Of a stretch of DNA of 64,000 nucleotides, positions 46,655-56,318 are shown piece after piece. This DNA comes from Bifidobacterium coryneforme (lineage in GTDB: Bacteria > Actinomycetota > Actinomycetes > Actinomycetales > Bifidobacteriaceae): NCBI RefSeq assembly GCF_000737865.1, contig NZ_CP007287.1:854872-918871 (forward strand), written 5' to 3'. Made by a program: the position numbers and the translations under genes. The notes under the pieces are model-generated. The model searched no databases, was not told the DNA's origin, and worked only from the letters and a program-made list of their open reading frames with translations. Position 1 is the first letter of the stretch. The number at the start of each line of letters is the position of its first letter.

Positions 46655-47443
46655 ATGCACGCTGAGTTGATAGTGATGCGTCACGGAGAAAGCACCTGGA
46701 CCCAGAAATCCGTCAACCGGTTCGCCGGTTGGGTCAATGTTCCACTGACGACCCGAGGTAGAGATCAGGCTGTGCAGGCGGGCAGACTCCTCAGTCAGGC
46801 CGGTCTCGCTCCCGATATGGTCTTCACGTCGCTCCTGTCCAGGGCCATTCTGACCTCTGATATAGTCCTGGATCTGACCGACCGCAGCTGGATACCCGTG
46901 GAGAGGACCTGGCGACTGAATGAGCGCCATTATGGGGCTTTCCAGGGTGAGACGCGACCGGCGATGCTGAAACGCTACGGCCAGGACCGTTTCAATGCCT
47001 ACCGGCGCTCGTTTGATGTGCGGCCTCCTGACATCGACCCGGCTTCCCCTTACTTTCAGGAAGACGACCCGCGGTATGCTCCTGCCATGCAGGACCATCT
47101 GGACTCGCTCGTCCCGGCCGAAATCAGAGCCGAGTCTTTGAAGGACCTCCTGGCGCGGTTGCAACCATACTGGCAGGCACGAATCGCCCCGGTACTGAAA
47201 GAGGGACTCACAATTCTGATGGTCACCCATGGGTCGGTTGTCCGGGCCCTGATCAAGGTCCTGGAAGGTATCGGGGACAAGGACATAGCTTCCATCAATG
47301 TACCTACAGGAGTACCCATGGTCTACGGGTTCACAACCGATGTCCACGGCAATCTCTGCGTGGAAGGAAGGGGACGGTACCTGGACCAGCAGGCGGCAAC
47401 GCGGGGTATGGAGGAGATAGCCGCACTCGGAAGGCACCTCTAG
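46655..47443 (+). CDS. gpmA: 2,3-bisphosphoglycerate-dependent phosphoglycerate mutase
   Basis: Interconverts 3- and 2-phosphoglycerate. The 262-residue histidine-phosphatase-fold protein has the phospho-histidine motif MRHGESTW (His10), FAGWVNVPLTTRG, LNERHYGAFQG and the second histidine in VTHGSVVRAL. The last motif differs from the usual HGNSLRAL, and NRFAGWV replaces NLFTGW, so it is a divergent member; assignment as the glycolytic enzyme is likely, not certain. It starts 61 bp after the hydrate-repair gene and may share its transcript. Confidence 0.88.
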   Translation: MHAELIVMRHGESTWTQKSVNRFAGWVNVPLTTRGRDQAVQAGRLLSQAGLAPDMVFTSLLSRAILTSDIVLDLTDRSWIPVERTWRLNERHYGAFQGETRPAMLKRYGQDRFNAYRRSFDVRPPDIDPASPYFQEDDPRYAPAMQDHLDSLVPAEIRAESLKDLLARLQPYWQARIAPVLKEGLTILMVTHGSVVRALIKVLEGIGDKDIASINVPTGVPMVYGFTTDVHGNLCVEGRGRYLDQQAATRGMEEIAALGRHL

Positions 47444-47592
47444 GCGAGACCGGTTACGGTTTTAACTTCCCCCGCCAGGGGCGCAACCCCACTCCACTTC
47501 CCCGGAAACCAGTCCGGCTGAACCGACCATCGCCTGTCTAGCTTGGCGTACCACGATGAAAGAAGGGTGGGCGTGAGCTGTAACGGGGCTGG

Positions 47593-47606
47593 TATAGATT
47601 GAAACC
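47593..47606 (+). promoter_or_regulatory. -10 element close to the LysR-family start
   Basis: TATAGA (47593-47598) lies nine bases before the LysR ATG, with no ribosome site between. Transcription would start within about two bases of the ATG, predicting a leaderless mRNA. No good -35 element is seen. Confidence 0.4.
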
Positions 47607-48530
47607 ATGACACTGCTCCAGCTGCGATATATCGTGAAGATCGTCGAGTGCGGATCCATGAATGAGGCTTCGCATGAGCTGTATATCTCCCAGCCGGCCC
47701 TGAGTTCCTCGGTCAAGGAGCTGGAGAACGAATTGGGGATCGAGATATTCACCCGCCACTCCCAGGGAATCGCCCTGACCGTCGATGGTGCCGAATTTCT
47801 GACCTATGCCCGACAGATCCTGGACCAGACCGATCTTCTGGAGTCCCGCTACAAGCAGGTAACACCCCGCAAGCAGCTTTGCAGGGTCTCCACCCAGCAT
47901 TACATATTTGCAGTCGAGGCCTTTGTGGAGATGATCAACTCAATCGACTCCGAAGAGTATGAGTTCACCATCAGGGAGACGAGAACCAGGGATATCATAG
48001 ACCAGGTTTCGACCCTGCAATCCGAAATCGGCATCATCTACCAATCAGGCTTCAACCAACAGGTACTTTCCAAGATGCTGCGCGAGAAACACCTGGACTT
48101 CCACCCTCTTTTCAGAGCCGACCTGCATGTCTTCCTCGCCAGGACGAATCCACTCGCCAGCCGCAAGATCCTAACCATGAAAGACCTGGAACCCTACCCC
48201 TTCCTGCAATATGAGCAAGGCGACGAGGGTTCCTTCTATTTTGCAGAAGAGGCGGTTTGGCCCAGCTACTCCTCCAAGCAGATCACCGTAACCGACCGTG
48301 CCACGATGCTGAACTTCATCGTGGGACTCAACGCCTACACGGTCTGCACCGGTATCGACAATGAGGACCTGAACAATGAGAAGATCGTCAGTGTCCCCCT
48401 GCAGTCTGACGAATCCATGCTTCTGGGTTGGATAGTCAACAGCAGGACCAAGATATCCCATGCCGCAGAGCTCTACCTCGACAAGCTGAAGGAAGTGCTC
48501 TCCAATCATGGCTACTCCCTCATCGAGTAG
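47607..48530 (+). CDS. LysR-family transcriptional regulator
   Basis: A 307-residue regulator with the N-terminal winged helix-turn-helix (LQLRYIVKIVECGSMNEASH, then LYISQPALSSSVKELENELG) and a C-terminal periplasmic-binding-like effector domain (about 92-300). Ligand and targets are unknown. It is not divergent from a metabolic gene, so context gives little. A strong hairpin terminator follows. The start is fixed by the conserved N-terminus. Confidence 0.93.
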   Translation: MTLLQLRYIVKIVECGSMNEASHELYISQPALSSSVKELENELGIEIFTRHSQGIALTVDGAEFLTYARQILDQTDLLESRYKQVTPRKQLCRVSTQHYIFAVEAFVEMINSIDSEEYEFTIRETRTRDIIDQVSTLQSEIGIIYQSGFNQQVLSKMLREKHLDFHPLFRADLHVFLARTNPLASRKILTMKDLEPYPFLQYEQGDEGSFYFAEEAVWPSYSSKQITVTDRATMLNFIVGLNAYTVCTGIDNEDLNNEKIVSVPLQSDESMLLGWIVNSRTKISHAAELYLDKLKEVLSNHGYSLIE

Positions 48531-48581
48531 GGGCACCCCCCTCCCAGTGGCAGAGACCATATCCTGAGCTGACGGGTATGC

Positions 48582-48622
48582 AAATCGAAGGGGCGTCCCA
48601 TTTGAGGACGCCCCTTCGATTT
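48582..48622. terminator. Bidirectional terminator between LysR and DsbA-like genes
   Basis: A 17-bp perfect stem (48582-48598 with 48606-48622) around a 7-nt loop, with AAAT and ATTT at the ends, lies between the two convergent genes. Confidence 0.85.
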
Positions 48623-48654
48623 GTCAACGATTCAGTAGCGATGGAGGACACTGT

Positions 48655-49614
48655 TCAGAACGGCAGTGCTTTTCCCGTGGAACCTATGGAGGGCATGACA
48701 CCCTGCATACCCACCTTGTCGTCATCAATCCCCAGGGATTTCAGCAGGGCCTTGTCGAGGTGCTGTAGGCCGCCGGAAGCCTTGCCTGCACCACTGATGT
48801 CCCAGAGACGGCCGTTGATCATGATGGTGGGTGTGGTGAATTCACCCTTGGCATCCTCGACGTCCGTGCGTGTGATGGTGTAATCGTTCACCTTCTGGAC
48901 CCAGTCCTGGTAACGGCCTTCGGCAAACTGTGCGGCCACGGATTCGGGAACCCCCACCTTGACAGCCTGATTGGCAAGATCCTGGTCCGAGACCGGCTGG
49001 TAGTCCTCCTCGTCAGGCTGGAAGCCCTCTTCGAAGACGGCGGCCTCAAAATCGAGGAAATGATCGGGATCCTGCTCGGCCACCGTGGCCAAGGCATTCC
49101 CAACCCGCGTTGAGTACTGGTCACTGGAGACCTTATCCAGGAAGTTGAGGAAGGTGTAGGTGACAGTGACCTGACCTGCCTTGACCATCTTCTCCAGCTC
49201 GGGGTCGATGACGCGTCCCACCTTGCCGCACCAGGGGCACATCGGGTCGACGAAGACATGGACTGATGGAGCATTGGGTACCTTGGTGTTGATTCCTCCG
49301 GCCGCTATGGTCAGTCCACCCTCTTTATCTGCAACAGATGGTTTGGCCTTGACCTCTTGGAGCTCCTTATAGGCCGTCTTGCTTCCGGTCGGCCCCTTGG
49401 CGACGGTCTCCCCGGATACCGATGCCTGCGCATCCCTGTCAGCCTGGTCCTTGCCATGCCAGACATAGAGTCCGGCTGCAAGGATGACCAGGACCAGAAC
49501 AAGGGCCACTGCTGAGATGATGATGCCACGGCGTCGCCCGGGGGGTACGGTCTCCTGCTGCCCTGGCTGTCCGTTCTGATCTGGTGTGCTCTGCTCTGTA
49601 GGGTTCATGTCCAT
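48655..49614 (-). CDS. Membrane-anchored DsbA-like thioredoxin-fold protein
   Basis: A 319-residue protein with a polar cytoplasmic N-terminus, one membrane helix (about 30-52, IIISAVALVLVLVILAAGLYVW) and an outside thioredoxin-fold domain with active site DPMCPWCGKV (CPWC near residue 124). The TTPTIMINGRLWDISGAG segment contains the cis-proline typical of DsbA-like folds. Similar to actinobacterial DSBA oxidoreductases that form disulfides in exported proteins; partner not visible. AAGGA precedes the ATG. It may be the last gene of the pyr transcript, 98 bp after pyrE. Confidence 0.88.
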   Translation of the reverse strand: MDMNPTEQSTPDQNGQPGQQETVPPGRRRGIIISAVALVLVLVILAAGLYVWHGKDQADRDAQASVSGETVAKGPTGSKTAYKELQEVKAKPSVADKEGGLTIAAGGINTKVPNAPSVHVFVDPMCPWCGKVGRVIDPELEKMVKAGQVTVTYTFLNFLDKVSSDQYSTRVGNALATVAEQDPDHFLDFEAAVFEEGFQPDEEDYQPVSDQDLANQAVKVGVPESVAAQFAEGRYQDWVQKVNDYTITRTDVEDAKGEFTTPTIMINGRLWDISGAGKASGGLQHLDKALLKSLGIDDDKVGMQGVMPSIGSTGKALPF

Positions 49615-49712
49615 GAGGTCCTTCTTGACGGGCCGGGACCACGCCCTGCGCGGTCAACCTGCACAGACCGCTGGTCGGCGGCCTGCATCGACTTGCTCCA
49701 ATCTACACCAAA

Positions 49713-50450
49713 TCAGGCTCCGTAGCGGTTCAGATAGTCCTTCGCGTCCGAAGCCACCTGGTCGGTCAGGAAAGGCCTGCCCTGGTTGTCCTTCATGGCG
49801 TTCGCAGCCTGGAAAATCTGCTGCACATTGACAATGCTGAGCACGGGGAAGTGGAACTCCTCCATGATGGCCTCCACCGCTGAGCCCTTGCCCTGACCCG
49901 TTTTCTCCATCCGGTCCACCGAGAGGACCAGACCGACGATCTCCACTTTCGCCTGATCGAGTATCTTCGGCACCGCCTGACGGACTGCGGTCCCTGCAGT
50001 CATGACATCGTCGACCAGAAGAACCCTCATACCATCTTCGAGTTGGGTTCCCACCATGAGGCCGCCATCGCCATGGTCCTTGACCTCTTTCCGGTCGAAC
50101 GTGTAGCCCAGGTGCATATCATGGGCGCCTCCAAGTGCGATGGCCGTCGAGACGGCCAGGGGAATCCCCTTATAGGCAGGCCCGAAGACCGTGTCGATAT
50201 CGGCCGGGAGCGTTCCCGCCTTGACGGCATTGACTATGGTCCTTGCGTAGAACTCCCCCAGCAGGGCTATCTTTGGACCGTCATTGAAAGCACCGGCATT
50301 GATGAAGTAGGGAGAGCGCCTGCCTGACTTCAGCGTGAAGTCCCCGAACTTCAGCGCGCCACTTTCCAGGAGGAAGCGGGTGAAGCCTTGCTGAAGACCC
50401 TCCGTCTGTTCCGCAGGTATCTCGGTTGAGTCGATCCTGTTCATTTCCAT
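49713..50450 (-). CDS. pyrE: Orotate phosphoribosyltransferase
   Basis: Converts orotate and PRPP to OMP. The 245 residues include the [16 protein letters not shown] orotate region, [27 protein letters not shown] and the PRPP loop [14 protein letters not shown] around residue 145. It overlaps the pyrD end by 10 bp and closes the pyrimidine operon. The length is above the usual 210-215, with about 20 extra N-terminal residues. Confidence 0.96.
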   Translation of the reverse strand: MEMNRIDSTEIPAEQTEGLQQGFTRFLLESGALKFGDFTLKSGRRSPYFINAGAFNDGPKIALLGEFYARTIVNAVKAGTLPADIDTVFGPAYKGIPLAVSTAIALGGAHDMHLGYTFDRKEVKDHGDGGLMVGTQLEDGMRVLLVDDVMTAGTAVRQAVPKILDQAKVEIVGLVLSVDRMEKTGQGKGSAVEAIMEEFHFPVLSIVNVQQIFQAANAMKDNQGRPFLTDQVASDAKDYLNRYGA

Positions 50451-51451
50451 GTCTTTCCTTTCGAGAGCAGATCAGCAAGTTCGGGTCGTGAGTCCAGGAG
50501 GTCGTCCAGTTCCCTGGCCACCCTGACGGGGGCGACCGGATCCAGGAGGGCGGCGGCGCCTACCTCAACGGCATTGGCACCCGCGTACAGAAACTCAAGG
50601 GCCTTCTCCCCTGAATCAATACCTCCTATGCCGATAATCGGAATATCGGGCAGGGCCTTGCGAACCCTCCAAACGAAACCGAGGGCTATGGGGAAGACGC
50701 AGGGGCCTGACACTCCCCCGGTCTCCTGGGCCAGGATGGGTTCACCTGTATCAATGTCGATACGCATGCCGACCAGGGTGTTGATCAGGCTCAGGGCATC
50801 TGCCCCACCCTCCACGCTGGCCTGGGCCACAGCCACGATGTCGGTGACATTCGGGGACAGTTTGACCACCATCGGCTTGTCGGTCATGGTGCGTAGGCGA
50901 TGAATGAGCCGGTTCAGAGCTTCGGGATCGGTTCCCACAGACATGCCCCCATGGGAGACATTGGGGCAAGAGACGTTGATTTCCAACATGTCAGCAGGGG
51001 AATCCGCAAGGCGCTCCACCACCTGGGCATAATCATCATCACTGTGACCTGCCACGTTGGTGACCACCGTGGCCCCCAAGGCCTTGAGTCTGGGAAGCTC
51101 GTCGACCAGGTAGCGGTCCACGCCAGGATTCTGCAGTCCTACGGAGTTCACCATTCCAGCTGGGGTCTCCGCCGTCCTTGGAGAGGGGTTGCCCTCCCAG
51201 GGGACGGGCGAGACACCCTTGGTGCCGATGGCTCCCATGTCCGCCACATCATAGTAGTCCTGGCAGGCATCCAGATTGAAGGTGCCGGAGGCGGTGCCCA
51301 CCGGATTCTTCCATGGCACACCTGCCACGACCGTGCCATGCTTCCAACGGTGAGGTTCCAGGGGGTCCATACCGGGGGTGATATCCCGGCCAGCAGACAT
51401 CGCCTTATCTTCCTGCATGATACTTCCGTCATTCACTGCAATTTCGCCCAT
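50441..51451 (-). CDS. pyrD: Dihydroorotate dehydrogenase B, catalytic subunit
   Basis: FMN enzyme oxidising dihydroorotate, paired with the electron-transfer subunit PyrK. The 336 residues contain [26 protein letters not shown] (active-site cysteine of class 1 enzymes), [12 protein letters not shown] and [21 protein letters not shown]. The ATG overlaps the pyrK stop (TGATG). A shorter start at [10 protein letters not shown], 17 codons in, has a better AGGAAGATAAGG site and is possible. Confidence 0.95.
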   Translation of the reverse strand: MGEIAVNDGSIMQEDKAMSAGRDITPGMDPLEPHRWKHGTVVAGVPWKNPVGTASGTFNLDACQDYYDVADMGAIGTKGVSPVPWEGNPSPRTAETPAGMVNSVGLQNPGVDRYLVDELPRLKALGATVVTNVAGHSDDDYAQVVERLADSPADMLEINVSCPNVSHGGMSVGTDPEALNRLIHRLRTMTDKPMVVKLSPNVTDIVAVAQASVEGGADALSLINTLVGMRIDIDTGEPILAQETGGVSGPCVFPIALGFVWRVRKALPDIPIIGIGGIDSGEKALEFLYAGANAVEVGAAALLDPVAPVRVARELDDLLDSRPELADLLSKGKTWK

Positions 51452-52281
51452 CAGTGCTTGCCGCCTTTCCAGAGCAGGTCATCCGCCTTGAAGACCGGCC
51501 CATCCTTGCAGACCTTGAGACGTCCATTTACGGTGTCCACGACACAGGCCACACAGGTGCCGTACCCGCATCCCATCCTGGCTTCCATGCAGCACTGGGT
51601 GGGGATGGACCTCTTACCGGCCCAGGCGGCCACAGCCCCCATCATCGGGGTCGGGCCACAGGTCAGAATGATCGTGTCTTCAGGGTCCAGGGTCGGTTCA
51701 AGACCATCAAGCAGGGTGATGACATCGCCCCGCCCGTTGTCGATGGAACGCAGATCGTCCACCAGGGGATTCATGAACCTGTCGGCGAAGTGTACGGACC
51801 GGTACCCGAGCAGGGCGGTTGATCGTGCACCACCCTGCTCCCGGAGGACCTGGGCGGCCCGTATCAGCGGAGGAACCCCCAGCCCTCCGCCCACGAGGAT
51901 GTAATGGGCGCTTCCGGAAAGGTCAAACCCTTTGCCGAGAGGACCGAGCAGGTCGATGCAATCGCCGGGTCGGAGCTCTGAGAACTCGTGTGTTCCCCTG
52001 CCGACCACACCAAAGATGACCTCAATCTGGTTGCCGCCCAGGACCCTGCTGATTCCCAACGGACGGGGAAGGAGGGTCATCGAGTCGGTCGGGTAGAGAT
52101 TGACGAAGGAACCCGGAAGGGCTTCCTGGGCAGCGAAGGGATCCTCGATGGTCATCCTCCAGACATCCTGGTCCAGAGCCTCCATCCCGGTGATTACGTC
52201 GGTGCGTCGTCCAGGCCGGCGTCCGGCCCGGCGTGCACGGTCGATGACCGGTTCTGTGGTCGTAAAGACAGGCTGGCTCAT
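51451..52281 (-). CDS. pyrK: Dihydroorotate dehydrogenase B, electron-transfer subunit
   Basis: FAD and [2Fe-2S] subunit that passes electrons from PyrD to NAD+. The 276 residues show the FAD-binding LLPRPLGISRV, the NAD-site LVGGGLGVPPL and LTCGPTPMMGAV, and the C-terminal cysteine cluster in CCMEARMGCGYGTCVACVV with a later KVCKDGP. Its presence marks the NAD-linked class 1B enzyme, fitting an anaerobe. It overlaps pyrF by four bases. Confidence 0.95.
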   Translation of the reverse strand: MSQPVFTTTEPVIDRARRAGRRPGRRTDVITGMEALDQDVWRMTIEDPFAAQEALPGSFVNLYPTDSMTLLPRPLGISRVLGGNQIEVIFGVVGRGTHEFSELRPGDCIDLLGPLGKGFDLSGSAHYILVGGGLGVPPLIRAAQVLREQGGARSTALLGYRSVHFADRFMNPLVDDLRSIDNGRGDVITLLDGLEPTLDPEDTIILTCGPTPMMGAVAAWAGKRSIPTQCCMEARMGCGYGTCVACVVDTVNGRLKVCKDGPVFKADDLLWKGGKH

Positions 52282-53354
52282 CTACTCTCCTTCAGTGCTC
52301 GATTCAGGTCGTCCCTCATGGTCTGTGCCGCGGTCTTTGCTGCCCGGCTCACCAGGTGCAGGGCGGCCGGAAGACTCATGGCCGGCGTGAAGGACGGGTC
52401 TTTCTTCCAGGCGGCGATGATGCCCCGTGATGAGTTGACGATGGCACCACTCCCGCGAGCATCAAACATGGGCACCACGTCGTCCGCCGCACCTCCCTGG
52501 GCGCCGTACCCGGGGACCAGGAAGAAGGTGTGCGGCATGGCCTTGCGTAGGGTGGCCCCTGCCTCGGGATGGGTCGCCCCGACCACTGCCCCCAGTCGGG
52601 AGTATCCGTGGTCACCTCGCAGTGATGCCCCCCACTCCTCAACCAGGTCCCCCACCTGCTCGAAGAGCATCCTGTCCTCACCTCGGTCGTGTCTGACCCG
52701 AAGCTCCTGTATCTGGCTGGACGAGGGATTTGAGGTCCGTACGAGGACAAAGATGTCGCCATCGGTCTCGTCTGCCGCTTCACTGAAGGGGTCCACCCCG
52801 TCGTTGCCCAGGTATGGATTGATCGTGATGGCGTCCTCGTACCAGGGGAAGCCAAGGCCTTGGGTGGTGCCGGTTCCATAGCCAGGCTTGGTTTCGCCCC
52901 CTTGTTCGGTTTCCCGCAAGGCCAGGGGCATTCCCGAAAGGTGGGCGGCGTAGGCCGAGGCAGTGGAACCGATATCGCCTCGCTTGACGTCGCCGATAAC
53001 GTACAGCCCCCGGTCGGCGGCAGCCTTGCAGGTGCTGGTGTAGGCCTTGATGCCGGATGGACCAAGGGCCTCATACATGGCGATCTGGGGTTTGACGGCA
53101 GGGACCAGGTCGGCTACTCCGTCGAGGATGGCCAGGTTGAACTTCAGATAGGCCTGGGCCAGATGATGGGCCCAGATCGCCTGGACCTGGTCATTCGACC
53201 AGGTGTCATCAAGGAAGCCGGCTGAAGTCAGGCTTTCCCTGGTTTCCTTTCGGGCCTGGTCTATGAGTTGCGGGGGCAGAAGCTCCGGGCGGGGATCCAG
53301 ACCCACCACGGTCGGATTCCCCTTCTCCTGGATGAGTCCTATCAGCCTATCCAT
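52278..53354 (-). CDS. pyrF: Orotidine 5'-phosphate decarboxylase (type 2)
   Basis: Decarboxylates OMP to UMP. The 358-residue protein is of the long type 2 family: VVGLDPRPELLP near the N-terminus, the catalytic Asp-Lys set in DVKRGDIGSTASAYA (about 150), NPYLGNDGVDPF, and FLVPGYGAQGG. I start at MDRLIGLIQ with GGGAGA upstream; the open frame extends into pyrC. It overlaps pyrC by 13 bp and pyrK by four. Confidence 0.95.
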   Translation of the reverse strand: MDRLIGLIQEKGNPTVVGLDPRPELLPPQLIDQARKETRESLTSAGFLDDTWSNDQVQAIWAHHLAQAYLKFNLAILDGVADLVPAVKPQIAMYEALGPSGIKAYTSTCKAAADRGLYVIGDVKRGDIGSTASAYAAHLSGMPLALRETEQGGETKPGYGTGTTQGLGFPWYEDAITINPYLGNDGVDPFSEAADETDGDIFVLVRTSNPSSSQIQELRVRHDRGEDRMLFEQVGDLVEEWGASLRGDHGYSRLGAVVGATHPEAGATLRKAMPHTFFLVPGYGAQGGAADDVVPMFDARGSGAIVNSSRGIIAAWKKDPSFTPAMSLPAALHLVSRAAKTAAQTMRDDLNRALKESR

Positions 53355-54778
53355 GCTTGTCTCCCTTCCCTGGACCCCTTGACCTGCCCGGATGTAAGGC
53401 GGGAGAAGACCAGGTGGGAGTCCTTTATGGTGGCAAGAACCCTTCCCCTGACCTCCCAGCCCTGGAAGGGGGTGTTTCTCGCCTTGGAATGGAAGTCGCC
53501 CGCATCCACGGTCCACTCCCCGGCCGGATCCAGAACGACCAATCCCGCACCCTCGGATTTGGTCAGGTCCAGAAGGTTCCTGTCCTGGGTCATATCCACA
53601 ATATCGGTAATCGCGGTACCAAGCAGCTCGGCCGGAGCCAGACTCATCAGTTCAACCAATCGCTGGTGGGAGATGACACCCGATTCGACCAGTGCCTGGT
53701 TGCAGATGGCATAGGCCGTTTCCAGGCCTATGATTCCGTTTGGTGCCTTGACCAGCCCGCCTGCCTTTTCACTGACGGTATGGGGGGCGTGGTCGGTGGC
53801 AATCATGTCGACGGTACCGTCGGCAACGGCTTCAAGTGTGGATTCCCTGTCGCTCCGGGATCTGAGCGGAGGGTTCATCTTGGCCATGGCGCCAAGCTCC
53901 AGCACGTCCTCGTCGCAGAGGGCCAGGTAATGGGGGGCCGTTTCGCAGGTGACCGGCAACCCCTCCTCCTTGGCGCGGCGAATGGCCTGGAAAGCCGCGG
54001 CTGTACTGACATGCTGGAGGTGGACCCTGGTGCCTGTCCTTCGGGCAAGGTCGATGTCTCGTTGGACTATATCCAACTCGGTCGAGGCAGGTACGCCAGC
54101 GACGCCGAGACGGCGGCTGACTTCGCCTTCATTGATGAAACCCGATTCGTGGTGCTCGCAGTGGTCCAGGATGGGCAGACCGGTATCGCGCGCAATTCTG
54201 GCCACATCGTCCAGGGTCCGGTCGGTCACTGCCGAGCCGTCGTCACTGATGGCCAGCACAGGGTGGGCAACAGCTCCCGGATGGCTCCCATGAGGCTCCC
54301 TTGACGACAGGTGAACCCGCCAGTCATCAGGATTGGACGGTTCTTGCCCGGCCCGGTCCTTGGAGGCTGCCACGCAGAGCGCATAATGGACCGGCAGGGA
54401 CCTACCAAGCTTCTCTTCGTAGTCCTGGAGGTACTCGATGACCGTACGCCCGTCATCCATCCGGGCCTGGCCGTCCATGGCGGGTTCCGTGTTCGGCAGG
54501 ATCAGAACCTGGCCATACCCTCCCGCAGCCGCCGCCGTACAACCGGTGACCATGTCCTCCTTATCGACCTGCCCGGGATCGCGGAAGTGCACGTGGGGAT
54601 CCTGGAAGGCGGGAGCCAGCACCATACCCGACATGTCGACAGTGCTGGTTGCTGCAGACTCCGACCCGGCCAGGGCTCCGGTCTCGTCGATCAGCTCCGT
54701 GGCGGCGGCCGTGTCGACAACCAGGTCGACGCGGCGACCTGTCCGCCATAATCGAAGCCCCTGGAAACGTATCCTCAT
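53342..54778 (-). CDS. pyrC: Dihydroorotase (class I)
   Basis: Closes carbamoyl aspartate to dihydroorotate. The 478-residue amidohydrolase carries metal-binding DPHVHFRDPG, the SDDGSAV segment, DHCEHH, LQHVST and the late aspartate in ATDHAPH, and ends in a composite beta domain. The ATG giving MRIRFQGLRLWR has AAGGAG seven bases upstream and lies 19 bp after pyrI. It is somewhat longer than Bacillus PyrC (428). Confidence 0.95.
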   Translation of the reverse strand: MRIRFQGLRLWRTGRRVDLVVDTAAATELIDETGALAGSESAATSTVDMSGMVLAPAFQDPHVHFRDPGQVDKEDMVTGCTAAAAGGYGQVLILPNTEPAMDGQARMDDGRTVIEYLQDYEEKLGRSLPVHYALCVAASKDRAGQEPSNPDDWRVHLSSREPHGSHPGAVAHPVLAISDDGSAVTDRTLDDVARIARDTGLPILDHCEHHESGFINEGEVSRRLGVAGVPASTELDIVQRDIDLARRTGTRVHLQHVSTAAAFQAIRRAKEEGLPVTCETAPHYLALCDEDVLELGAMAKMNPPLRSRSDRESTLEAVADGTVDMIATDHAPHTVSEKAGGLVKAPNGIIGLETAYAICNQALVESGVISHQRLVELMSLAPAELLGTAITDIVDMTQDRNLLDLTKSEGAGLVVLDPAGEWTVDAGDFHSKARNTPFQGWEVRGRVLATIKDSHLVFSRLTSGQVKGSREGRQAWIG

Positions 54779-54797
54779 GCCCTGACTCCTTCGGTCT

Positions 54798-55211
54798 TCA
54801 GAGTTCTGCCTTCTCGTCGCAGTAGTCGCAGCGGTAGATCCCTGAATCATCCAGGTGGAAACGCTGATCAACCCCGCGCTCCACGGATGTGACGCATCGT
54901 GGATTGACACAGGTGATGACATTGACCAGATGCTTGGGTCTATCCGGCTTGTGCTTGCTGACTATGCGCCCCTCACGAACCAGATCGACCGTGGCCTGCG
55001 GGGCTATGAAGCCCAAGGCCGTCAGATCCAGGTCGTCGGTCTGCTCGATCTTGATGATGTCCTTGCGCCCATACTTGCGGCTGTCCGTGTTCATGATCAG
55101 GGCAAGCCGCGTACTGGCGGGGTCCACGTGCAGATAGTGCAGGACCTTCAGGGCCGTGCCAGCCTGTACATGATCGATGATGGCTCCGTCAACGATGCTG
55201 GTGACCTTCAT
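54798..55211 (-). CDS. pyrI: Aspartate carbamoyltransferase regulatory chain
   Basis: Zinc-containing subunit that confers allosteric control by CTP/ATP on PyrB. The 137 residues include the N-terminal allosteric domain (IVDGAIIDHVQAGTALKVLHY cut at HVQAGTALKVLHY) and the C-terminal zinc site with CVNPRCV and CDYCDEK. pyrI is common in enterobacteria and archaea but patchy in Gram-positives. It overlaps the pyrB end by four bases. Confidence 0.95.
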   Translation of the reverse strand: MKVTSIVDGAIIDHVQAGTALKVLHYLHVDPASTRLALIMNTDSRKYGRKDIIKIEQTDDLDLTALGFIAPQATVDLVREGRIVSKHKPDRPKHLVNVITCVNPRCVTSVERGVDQRFHLDDSGIYRCDYCDEKAEL

Positions 55212-56245
55212 GCCTCCACCTCCATCTTCGTTTCGTAACCGGGTAGTTCATCGCCCAGAAGGGCGCTTTCCAAGGCCATTCTGACCAGCATCCCGTTGCG
55301 CACCTGTTCAAAGTAGGCCGCGCGTGGGTCTTTATCCACGTCGGTGGTGATCTCGTTGACCCTGGGCAGAGGGTGGAGGATGGCCATGTCCGACTTGGCG
55401 GACTTCAGCTTCGCCTCGTCGAGGATGTAGGTGTCGCGCAGACGCAGGTAGTCGTCCTCATTGAAGAAGCGCTCCTTCTGGACCCTGGTCATGTACAGAA
55501 TATCCAGGTCGCCGATGGCCCCACCCAAATCACTGGTTTCACGATACGTACAGGTCGGGGAGGCGTCTATGCGTTCCAGGACGTATTCCGGGGTTCTGAG
55601 CTCATCTGGGCTGATCAGAACGAAGTCCACGTGGCCCCACCTGCAGAGGGTGGATATCAGGGAATGGACGGTGCGGCCGAAGGTGAGATCACCGCACATG
55701 CCGATGGTCAGATGGGTCAGCCGCCCCTTTCGGGCACGAATGGTCGCCAGGTCGGTCAGGGTCTGGGTGGGGTGCATGTGCCCTCCATCACCGGCATTGA
55801 TGACCGGGACGGAAGCCGCGCGGGAAGCCACCAGGGCCGCACCCTCCTTGGGGTGCCTCATGGCCACGATATCGGCGTAGTTGGAGACTGTTTTCAGGGT
55901 ATCGCTGATGGATTCGCCCTTGGATACACTCGCCAGCTGAGCTCCGGCGAACCCGATGACTTGCCCGCCCAGGCGAAGCATGGCGGTCTCGAAACTCAAC
56001 CGCGTTCTGGTGCTGGGTTCGTAGAACAGGGTGGCCAAGACCCGTCCGTCGCAGGTATGGGCCACCTCGCGCCGGTGTGAGTCGATATACGCAGCCCGAT
56101 CCAGAAGATCCTCGATTCGAGGCAGGGGGATGTCATCAAGGGTGACGACGCTGCGACCTTTCAGGGTCGGAGCCGAACCTGAATCGGGAAAAACGGAATC
56201 TGTGAAGGGGGGTTCCCCCGAATGATCATCAAACTGTTCAGACAA
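55208..56245 (-). CDS. pyrB: Aspartate carbamoyltransferase catalytic chain
   Basis: Joins carbamoyl phosphate and aspartate. The 345 residues carry the carbamoyl-phosphate site YEPSTRTRLSFETAM, the KGES loop and HPTQTLTDLATI. The start is uncertain: I chose a TTG at 56243-56245 with AAAGGTGAG just upstream, which adds about 30 polar residues before the conserved GRSVVTLDDI; a GTG nearer the core is possible. It heads the operon pyrB-I-C-F-K-D-E, 73 bp after glnE. carA/carB are not in the window. Confidence 0.92.
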   Translation of the reverse strand: MSEQFDDHSGEPPFTDSVFPDSGSAPTLKGRSVVTLDDIPLPRIEDLLDRAAYIDSHRREVAHTCDGRVLATLFYEPSTRTRLSFETAMLRLGGQVIGFAGAQLASVSKGESISDTLKTVSNYADIVAMRHPKEGAALVASRAASVPVINAGDGGHMHPTQTLTDLATIRARKGRLTHLTIGMCGDLTFGRTVHSLISTLCRWGHVDFVLISPDELRTPEYVLERIDASPTCTYRETSDLGGAIGDLDILYMTRVQKERFFNEDDYLRLRDTYILDEAKLKSAKSDMAILHPLPRVNEITTDVDKDPRAAYFEQVRNGMLVRMALESALLGDELPGYETKMEVEA

Positions 56246-56318
56246 AGGCTCACCTTTCTCAGGTGGCCACCTTGCGTGACCTGAACAATCATAATCCGCC
56301 CCGGGGACCTCCGCGACG

